The translations under genes and the position numbers were made by a program. Shown here piece by piece: positions 58,495 to 64,000 of a DNA stretch of 64,000 nucleotides (position 1 is its first letter; every line of letters begins with the position of its first letter). Below the pieces are notes generated by a model. That model was given only the letters and a program-made list of their open reading frames with translations. It did not search any database and was not told where the DNA came from. Source of the stretch: RGIG3009 sp045648765 (lineage in GTDB: Bacteria > Bacillota > Clostridia > Oscillospirales > Acutalibacteraceae); contig JAZROQ010000041.1 in NCBI GenBank assembly GCA_045648765.1, forward strand, positions 87,556-151,555, in the 5' to 3' direction.

Positions 58495-59040
58495 TCATTT
58501 AAAGAATAATCGCCTACACAAAGGTTGCAGTCTTGAAAAATAAAGCGGTAAAAAACGGGTGAGTCCGATATCATACAAAATAAATATAACATTACCGGCT
58601 AATAGAAAAAAACATAAAACCGTCGAAAGAGGTAAGGAAAGTCCGTTGATCGCAAACTCATTCATAGGAAAACCGATCGATGATAAAACAGCATACACAA
58701 TGATTACCGAAAGGTTAAACACACCCAGTTTTATAATCCATTCCAGGAAACGGGTTTTGGTGGATTCTGCAATTGCCTTTAACAAGGGGTAATATCCAAA
58801 AAAAGCAACAAACAACGCTTTGGATTCGATATCCGGTACGAGAAACAATGCCAAAACAGAAACCGATAAATAGGCACAAAACGCTGTTTTTTTTCCGCAT
58901 TCCACAACCAAAGGCATTAAAAACACGCCCGCGATTGCCGGCAAGGCATAGGTTGCAAACGGAAAAAAAGTAAGCAGCAAACAAAGCAGCGACATAGCAC
59001 ACAACACACTGCTTAATGCAATACGTGATGTTGTTTTCAT
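58495..59040 (-). CDS. Multi-pass membrane protein, unknown (ECF S-component-like)
   Basis: The 181-residue protein has five or six hydrophobic helices. SRIALSSVLCAMSLLCLLLTFFPFATYALPAIAG at the start and FFGYYPLLKAIAE near residue 85 recall a common but unnamed clostridial membrane family that looks like ECF transporter S-components; no substrate motif is recognised. The ATG at 59040 lies one base after the stop of the DnaJ-domain gene, so translation is probably coupled. The open frame further upstream is shadow coding of that gene. Confidence 0.65.
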   Translation of the reverse strand: MKTTSRIALSSVLCAMSLLCLLLTFFPFATYALPAIAGVFLMPLVVECGKKTAFCAYLSVSVLALFLVPDIESKALFVAFFGYYPLLKAIAESTKTRFLEWIIKLGVFNLSVIIVYAVLSSIGFPMNEFAINGLSLPLSTVLCFFLLAGNVIFILYDIGLTRFLPLYFSRLQPLCRRLFFK

Positions 59041-59041
59041 A

Positions 59042-59644
59042 TCAGCAGCACCGAATAAGGTCGCCACCCATGCATTCGCAGCAGCAGTCTGCGCAAATAA
59101 GGCCTTGGCAAACATCGCAACCGGAGCAGCCGCCCGGATTTGCGCCCCCACCGACACGGTAACCACCGGTGCGACGTTGACGGTCCAGTTGTGAAAAAGC
59201 GGCACTATATTCACGATTGGTAGGATCCATTCGCACAGCGGTGGAAAAATTGTTGTACGCTTCGTCTAACCACCCTTTTTTATACAGAACACTACCCTTT
59301 AAGAAATACCATTCCGCATCACGAGAAGGTGCCGGGATACCATCAAGCAAGGTTTCTGCATCAAACGACCGGCCCATGCGAATTAAGTTGCGAATATCCG
59401 TGTATCGTGTTGAAGAGCCACTTTGTGTAGCGTTGTTTTGATTTGTTCCGCCTTGGCGGCGCATACGAACAATAGCGTCATATGCTTCGTTGATTTCTTG
59501 CATTTTTTCTTCAGCCAAATCTGACAACGGATTATTATCGTAATTATCGGGATGATATTTACGTGCGAGTTGACGGTAAGCATCTTTTACCTCGTCATCT
59601 GTCGCTTGTGGGCTGATCCCCAATACTTCATAAGGATTTTTCAT
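59042..59644 (-). CDS. J-domain protein with cysteine-rich tail
   Basis: The 200-residue protein opens with a full J domain (about 1-65: NPYEVLGISPQATDDEVKDAYRQ, with the HPD motif in KYHPDNYDNN), a middle TPR-like helical part (about 90-160) and a C-terminal stretch with about ten cysteines (GCSGCDVCQGLICADCCCEC) that could bind zinc or join a membrane partner. This layout is common in Clostridia beside DUF5685 proteins. GGGAGG precedes ATG 59644, which overlaps the upstream gene by 17 bases. Confidence 0.85.
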   Translation of the reverse strand: MKNPYEVLGISPQATDDEVKDAYRQLARKYHPDNYDNNPLSDLAEEKMQEINEAYDAIVRMRRQGGTNQNNATQSGSSTRYTDIRNLIRMGRSFDAETLLDGIPAPSRDAEWYFLKGSVLYKKGWLDEAYNNFSTAVRMDPTNREYSAAFSQLDRQRRTGGYRVGGGANPGGCSGCDVCQGLICADCCCECMGGDLIRCC

Positions 59645-60515
59645 TGGTTTTACCTCCCTTACCGTAAATAACCTGGTTTTGCATATACGGCATTCCATAG
59701 TCTAATATATTTCGTAAAATACCATCAAAATGGTGAATTGCTAACAAGTCATATGCTGCTTTGCACTCGGCAAGTAAGGCATTGAGTGAAAACAACATTT
59801 CACTACGCACTTTTTGTATAGCATCGGTATCATCGGCGGTTAAAGAATGTAAAAGACATAACGGGTTATAGGCACCGTGTTTCAGATCGTCTTCCAAATC
59901 ATCTACCGCATCCATACGGTATATCCAGCTGCCCAAGCAATACCCCAACCGTTCCAGAACACGACGTTGTTTTTCGTCCGAAGCGTTTACCGAACACAAG
60001 TGTGCCAGCATGGTGGCTGTGGGTTCGGCTGCAGCATCCAAAGAAGCAGTTTTGTTTTTTTCGAGTTCGCTTTGTCGCTTCATACATTCCGACAAAAAAC
60101 GATCGGTTTGCGGCAATCGCTTTGCAGCGCAACGGTAAGCTCTTGACGATACTGACTGTGCAGCGCCTGCCGCCATACGTTTGGCAAAACGGCTGTCTTC
60201 TACCGTATCTTGCAAACGATGATGCATAAGCAAAACCGAAATATCTGCGCCAAATGCAAAAGCTGCATGTTCACCACATTTTAAGCGGCGTTTGCAAGGA
60301 TTATAAACACAGTGCCCTTTTTCAAAACCGACACACTCTTCCGAAAGTGCCATAAGAAGAAGCACCAAGAAGGTAACATCATAGCTAAGGGACATTTGAG
60401 AAACGGCACCGTAACGTTTACCCAACATACGACAAAGTGAGCAGTAAACACCACGATACTGCTCAAACTCGCCCATTTTTAGTTGAGGTTGGTAAACTTT
60501 TACGTAACCAAGCAT
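59628..60515 (-). CDS. DUF5685-family protein
   Basis: The 295-residue protein starts MLGYVKVYQPQLKMGEFEQY and has the cysteine pair in YCSLCRMLGK, NPCKRRLKC and a helical DAVDDLEDDLKHGAYNPL segment, matching DUF5685. The aspartate-rich helix DAVDDLEDD recalls prenyl synthase-like folds, but that is only a resemblance. It heads a tightly overlapping operon with the J-domain protein and the membrane protein. Function is unknown. Confidence 0.85.
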   Translation of the reverse strand: MLGYVKVYQPQLKMGEFEQYRGVYCSLCRMLGKRYGAVSQMSLSYDVTFLVLLLMALSEECVGFEKGHCVYNPCKRRLKCGEHAAFAFGADISVLLMHHRLQDTVEDSRFAKRMAAGAAQSVSSRAYRCAAKRLPQTDRFLSECMKRQSELEKNKTASLDAAAEPTATMLAHLCSVNASDEKQRRVLERLGYCLGSWIYRMDAVDDLEDDLKHGAYNPLCLLHSLTADDTDAIQKVRSEMLFSLNALLAECKAAYDLLAIHHFDGILRNILDYGMPYMQNQVIYGKGGKTNEKSL

Positions 60516-60639
60516 AATTATCCTCGCTTTTTAGTATATCCTAATTACTATCATACCGCTTAATTTTTTGAGAATATGAAAGATTTGTAAATATTGATAA
60601 TTTCAAAACCGTATATTCTTTTTAAATAGTGGAAACACT

Positions 60640-60713
60640 ACTCACACATCGGTCTGTTTGGTTGCGTTTGCTGTCCGATGTGATACCGCCGACGAAAGAA
60701 TCAGTCGAGCGGG
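60640..60713 (+). ncRNA. Structured leader RNA before the DUF378 gene
   Basis: Two hairpins lie in the 5' region. CACATCGG (60645-60652) pairs with CCGATGTG (60675-60682) around a 22-base loop. CCGCCGAC (60686-60693) pairs with GTCGAGCGG (60704-60712) with one bulged A. The AAGGAGG site follows directly. I do not recognise it as any known riboswitch. Confidence 0.45.
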
Positions 60714-60732
60714 TTTCAAGGAGGGAGAAAAC

Positions 60733-60945
60733 ATGGACAGACTAGCGTTATTGCTGGTAGTTGTCGGTGCGTTGAATTGGGGAAGCATCGGGCTTTTTCA
60801 ATTCGACATTGTCGCATGGATTTGCGGCGGTCAAAGTGGCCCCATCAGTCGTGTGGTATACACGTTGGTGGCTTTGGCCGGCATCTGGTGTATTTCTTTG
60901 TTTTTCCGCAAACGGGAACGCTTGCTCGAAAAAGAAGACGCCTAA
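60733..60945 (+). CDS. DUF378 small membrane protein
   Basis: The 70-residue protein has two membrane segments (LALLLVVVGALNWGSIGLF and VVYTLVALAGIWCISLFF) joined by a short loop with GGQSGPISR, the DUF378 pattern. Function is unknown. AAGGAGG precedes ATG 60733; the open frame to 60658 runs through the structured leader. It is a single-gene unit ended by a strong terminator. Confidence 0.9.
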   Translation: MDRLALLLVVVGALNWGSIGLFQFDIVAWICGGQSGPISRVVYTLVALAGIWCISLFFRKRERLLEKEDA

Positions 60946-60984
60946 AAATCAGGACCGCCGAAAAAACGGTGGTCCTGATTTTTT
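60945..60984. terminator. Bidirectional terminator
   Basis: AATCAGGACCGCCG pairs with CGGTGGTCCTGATT around an A-rich loop, with A-run and T-run flanks. It serves DUF378 and the converging ackA gene. Confidence 0.8.
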
Positions 60985-60996
60985 GCATGTAATTTT

Positions 60997-62190
60997 TTAA
61001 GAAATCAAATCTTTGGTGTCGCGAGCGATAACCAATTCTTCGTTTGTCGGGATAACAAACACGCGCACAGCAGAATCAGGAGCACTGATTTCGATTTCTT
61101 GACCGCGGGTCATGTTGGCTTCGGGGTTCAGTTTCACACCCAAGTATGCCAATTTTTCCACGAGTTCTGCACGAAGTTTATCTTGGTTTTCACCGATACC
61201 GGCAGTAAACACCAAGGCGTCTAACCCGCCAAGAGCTGCTGTGTAACCGCCAATGTATTTGAGGATTTGATAACTGCGCATATCCCAAGCCAACTTGGCG
61301 CGTTCGTTACCTTGTTCCATGGCGGCGGCAATATCACGGTCGTCACTCGACACACCGGAAATGCCCAACATACCGGATTTTTTATTCATTACAGCATCCA
61401 TCTCAGCAGGTGTTAAGCCTTCTTTTTCCATGATAAAGGTCACAGCCGACGGATCCACCACGCCACTGCGTGTACCCATTAAGAAACCGTCAAGCGGGGT
61501 GAGACCCATGGTGGTATCAATTACTTTGCCGTCTTTGATAGCAGCCAACGAAGAACCGTTACCCAAGTGGCATGTGATAATGCGAGTGCCTTCGCCATCG
61601 GGTTTGCCCAACAATTCGCAGCAACGCTTTGAAACGAAACGATGCGAGGTGCCGTGGAAGCCGTAACGGCGCACACCGTATTTTTCGTAATATTCATACG
61701 GTAAGCCCCACAAATAAGCAACTTCGGGCATGGTTTGATGGAAAGCGGTATCGAACACGCCTACTTGCGGAATGTCTTTGCCAAAAGCAGCGGTAGCGGC
61801 TTCGATTCCTTTAACGGTTGCCGGATTATGCAAGGGTGCAAGCGAAGCATATTCGTTAATGGTTTGGACAACTTCGTCTGTAATACGAACAGAACAATCG
61901 TATTTGGAACCGCCCATTACGGTACGGTGACCAATAGCAGTAACCTCGGACAAATCGTCAATGACTTTGCCTTCGCCTTCTGTAAGCGCTAATTTTACTT
62001 GTTCAAAAGCGGCAGTATGATCCGGCATAGTTACTTCTTTTTGAAAAACTTTGCCATCGACTTTGTGAGTAAAACGTCCATCGATCCCGATGCGTTCGCA
62101 CAAGCCTTTTGCTACGGTTACTTCACCATCCATATCGATCAACTGATATTTGAGCGAAGAACTACCTGCGTTAATAACCAAAATTTTCAT
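60997..62190 (-). CDS. ackA: Acetate kinase
   Basis: AckA interconverts acetyl phosphate and acetate with ATP gain, central to fermentation. The 397-residue protein has the signatures INAGSSSLKYQLID at the start, FDTAFHQTMPE near residue 180, GFHGTSHRFVS, CHLGNGSSL and the nucleotide motif FTAGIGENQ. No phosphotransacetylase gene is in the window. Its promoter (62251-62279) overlaps that of the divergent tmcAL gene. Confidence 0.98.
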   Translation of the reverse strand: MKILVINAGSSSLKYQLIDMDGEVTVAKGLCERIGIDGRFTHKVDGKVFQKEVTMPDHTAAFEQVKLALTEGEGKVIDDLSEVTAIGHRTVMGGSKYDCSVRITDEVVQTINEYASLAPLHNPATVKGIEAATAAFGKDIPQVGVFDTAFHQTMPEVAYLWGLPYEYYEKYGVRRYGFHGTSHRFVSKRCCELLGKPDGEGTRIITCHLGNGSSLAAIKDGKVIDTTMGLTPLDGFLMGTRSGVVDPSAVTFIMEKEGLTPAEMDAVMNKKSGMLGISGVSSDDRDIAAAMEQGNERAKLAWDMRSYQILKYIGGYTAALGGLDALVFTAGIGENQDKLRAELVEKLAYLGVKLNPEANMTRGQEIEISAPDSAVRVFVIPTNEELVIARDTKDLIS

Positions 62191-62218
62191 ACCAATTACC
62201 CCTTATCTTTTTATGTTA

Positions 62219-62247
62219 TTGATTTTTTCACGTAAATACGGTATATT
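62219..62247 (+). promoter_or_regulatory. Sigma-A-type promoter of tmcAL
   Basis: TTGATT at 62219-62224 and TATATT at 62242-62247 are 17 bases apart. Confidence 0.55.
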
Positions 62248-62250
62248 GGA

Positions 62251-62279
62251 ATTATAAACTATTTTTTTATTTCTTTCAA
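62251..62279 (-). promoter_or_regulatory. Sigma-A-type promoter of ackA
   Basis: On the minus strand TTGAAA (plus 62274-62279) and a perfect TATAAT (plus 62251-62256) have a 17-base spacer. It abuts the tmcAL promoter on the other strand. Confidence 0.65.
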
Positions 62280-62319
62280 CCGATTTTACAACTTTTTTTT
62301 AATTTTTAGGGGTGAACAT

Positions 62320-63525
62320 ATGCGAGTTGCGGGTATTGTTGCCGAATACAACCCATTTCATAACGGACACGCTTACCTTGTTGACAAAACAAAAGAACTG
62401 CACGGCGGATGTGAAGCTACTCACCTTGTCGCTGTTATGAGCGGAAGTTTTGTGCAACGTGGCGAACCTGCCATTCTTTCAAAATTCGACCGTGCAAAAG
62501 CAGCATTGGCCGGCGGGGTTGATTTGGTAATTGAATTGCCTGTTCCTTGGTGCTTATCCTCGGCAGAAGGTTTTGCGTTTGGCGCTGTGTCGCTGCTTTC
62601 TTCGCTGGGCTGTGTGGATGCCATCAGTTTCGGAACAGAATCGGGCGATTTATCTCTGTTGGAAAAAGCTGTCACCTTAATGGAAACTCCACGTTATTCT
62701 TCCTTGCTAAAATATTATATGAGTCTAGGTTCCGCCTTCCCCGAAGCACAACAAAAAGCGTTGGCGGAAATTGCAGGAAAAGCTTTTGCCGATTTGCTGA
62801 ACACCCCAAACAACACATTGGCTATAGAGTACTTAAAATCATTGCATCGCTTAGGCAGCACAATTACGCCTTTTACCGTCAAACGATACGGTGCCGCACA
62901 CGACAATATGATGCCGCTTGGCGACACCGCTTCCGCCTCGTATTTGCGCTCGCTGTTTTGTTCCGACCGCCTAATCAACGCTTTGCCATATATGCCGGCC
63001 GGCTGTGCCACCGTGGTTTCGGATGCCGCACAAAACGGGCGGTTACCCGCTACGGCAGAAAATTTGGAACGTGCCGTATTGGCAAAATTGCGCACACTCA
63101 CTTTGGAAGAAATTTGTGATTTGCCCGGCATTTCCGAAGGATTGGAAAATCGATTCCACAAAGCTATTGGTCAAGCCGCCACATTAGCGGATTTGGAATC
63201 ACTAATCAAAACCAAGCGATATCCTTTGACACGTATTCGTCGGTTAATATGGTCTGCGTTTTTGGGGGTTCCCGCCGGATATGTAAACAAAACGCCCCCG
63301 TATTTGCGTGTTTTAGCTTCGAACGAGAAAGGCAAAGAGATAGTGGCAGCCGCTAAAAACGCATCGTTACCGTGGGTTTATCGCGCTTCGCAAGTGCAAA
63401 AACTGAGCGAAGAAGCACAGACGGTCTGGAATTTGGAATGTAAAGCAACGAATTTGCATCAATTGGCATTCCCCACGCCGCTTCCTTGCGGAATGGACTA
63501 CACAAGCGGCGTCATTCGCGAATAA
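62320..63525 (+). CDS. tmcAL: tRNA(Met) cytidine acetate ligase TmcAL
   Basis: TmcAL acetylates cytidine 34 of elongator tRNA-Met using acetate and ATP. The 401-residue protein has the nucleotidyltransferase start VAGIVAEYNPFHNGHAYLV, MSGSFVQRGEPAILSKFDRA and GADLVIELP-like GGVDLVIELPVPW, plus the C-terminal RLIWSAFLGV region. ATG 62320 follows AGGGGTG. It is divergent from ackA, whose product and substrate is acetate. Confidence 0.95.
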   Translation: MRVAGIVAEYNPFHNGHAYLVDKTKELHGGCEATHLVAVMSGSFVQRGEPAILSKFDRAKAALAGGVDLVIELPVPWCLSSAEGFAFGAVSLLSSLGCVDAISFGTESGDLSLLEKAVTLMETPRYSSLLKYYMSLGSAFPEAQQKALAEIAGKAFADLLNTPNNTLAIEYLKSLHRLGSTITPFTVKRYGAAHDNMMPLGDTASASYLRSLFCSDRLINALPYMPAGCATVVSDAAQNGRLPATAENLERAVLAKLRTLTLEEICDLPGISEGLENRFHKAIGQAATLADLESLIKTKRYPLTRIRRLIWSAFLGVPAGYVNKTPPYLRVLASNEKGKEIVAAAKNASLPWVYRASQVQKLSEEAQTVWNLECKATNLHQLAFPTPLPCGMDYTSGVIRE

Positions 63526-63535
63526 AGATAAAATT

Positions 63536-63565
63536 AAAACCCGTTCTCACAAGAGAACGGGTTTT
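63536..63565 (+). terminator. Terminator of tmcAL
   Basis: AACCCGTTCTC pairs with GAGAACGGGTT around ACAA, with A-run before and T-run after. Confidence 0.85.
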
Positions 63566-63597
63566 GTTTTGGCTGGGTAATACAAACATGAATTTTT

Positions 63598-64000
63598 TTA
63601 GTTTTCACCTATGTGTCCAGAGCCCTCACAAATCTCTTTGTAAAGTTTCGGATTAAATCTTTTTACACAATCTATATAATCTGCAACTCTAACACAATTC
63701 TCTATATCATATTCGTCTATTCCTTGAAAAGCATAGATTTCATCGTACAAAAGGCAACTACCCTCTACTTGTACATAACCTGAAATTAAATCAACGCCAA
63801 TAAAAATAGGGCAGTTCTCCCAAAATTCCTCTTGGTTGTCATAAACTGTTTTTCCATTACCCTCATTTTTTAAAATAAATGTTTTAGGTTGGGGTTGTGA
63901 GTTTGGCGGAAGTTTTTGTTTTTCGAATTCATTATTCAAAACAGTTTCATAAACGGCACGAAAAGCTCTTTCTTCATTAAACTCATCAAGTAAATATTTG
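63598..64000 (-). CDS. Unknown protein, 5' part cut by right edge
   Basis: The frame stays open from the stop at 63598 to the window edge, giving at least 134 residues; no in-frame ATG with a ribosome binding site is seen, so the gene begins outside. A TTG at 63939 is possible but has no good site. The visible part starts with a charged helix (KYLLDEFNEERAFRAVYE), then a Pro/Gln linker, and a mixed region with NCPIFIGVDLISGYVQVEGSCLLYDE. It is AT-richer than its neighbours, which may mean a foreign origin. I do not recognise it. Confidence 0.55.
   Translation of the reverse strand, partial: KYLLDEFNEERAFRAVYETVLNNEFEKQKLPPNSQPQPKTFILKNEGNGKTVYDNQEEFWENCPIFIGVDLISGYVQVEGSCLLYDEIYAFQGIDEYDIENCVRVADYIDCVKRFNPKLYKEICEGSGHIGEN

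Noticed and set aside
1..64000. tRNA, rRNA, CRISPR array, insertion sequence or prophage
   Set aside because: All gaps are under 300 bases, and none shows a cloverleaf, spaced direct repeats, terminal inverted repeats with a transposase, or phage structural genes.

Overview
The window looks like chromosome of a low-to-mid GC, spore-forming Firmicute of the class Clostridia, probably an uncultured gut Oscillospirales/Ruminococcaceae relative. Evidence for this is an IspH-ribosomal protein S1 fusion gene, the TIGR03960/TIGR03936 radical-SAM pair, a SpoIVA gene, a SpoIVFA/SpoIVFB-like pair, a SpoIIM-like gene, RNase J, the tig-clpP-clpX-lon-engB cluster and strong AGGAGG-type ribosome binding sites. 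About 62 protein genes pack nearly the whole window; no gene-free stretch exceeds 300 bases. I saw no rRNA, tRNA, CRISPR array, insertion sequence, integrase or phage cassette.

Layout, left to right. 1-9.2 kb: the N-terminal part of RNase J, RNase HI, TyrRS, Asp23, a FakA-like kinase, RecG, a PfkB sugar kinase, a YfbR-like HD hydrolase and a four-helix-bundle protein. 9.2-13.7 kb: TrpRS, then a GluRS-GlnRS pair. 13.8-18.5 kb (minus): a YesL-like and a SpoIIM-like membrane protein, a YrzE-like protein, YajC, and the queuosine enzymes Tgt and QueA. 18.7-21.4 kb (plus): asd-dapA-dapB for lysine/diaminopimelate. 21.5-23 kb: a small DUF1540 protein and an orphan cytoplasmic sialidase-like protein. 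23-31.6 kb (minus): engB, lon, clpX, clpP, tig, a phosphoesterase and thrC.

31.7-39 kb is the accessory-looking part. A secreted 1695-residue multidomain protein is followed after 15 bases by a 43-residue acidic peptide gene and a strong terminator. Two AraC-family regulators lie divergently upstream. This is the best candidate for an undescribed system. The C-terminal third of the large protein resembles phage-tail/C-type-lectin-like receptor-binding regions, and no cell-wall anchor is visible.

39-63.5 kb is again mostly housekeeping: a dipeptidase; yraN-rnhB-lepB-rbgA-lepB-rplS; the radical-SAM pair; the sporulation block spoIVFB-like/spoIVFA-like/spoIVA; rlmH-walJ; murA; rpiB and a LUD protein; FAD oxidoreductase-cmk-plsC-ispH/rpsA; an RpiR regulator; a DUF5685-DnaJ-membrane protein operon; DUF378 behind a structured leader; and ackA opposite tmcAL. 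A partial unknown gene runs off the right edge.

Many promoters can be read by eye: several sigma-A boxes with 17-base spacers, and two sequences that fit sigma-E, in front of spoIVA and the SpoIIM-like gene. Three RNA-level signals stand out: a hairpin that would hide the ribosome binding site of the YrzE-like gene, a two-hairpin leader before DUF378, and an L19-type leader before rplS. All functional names rest on reading motifs and gene order by eye; no database search was run.
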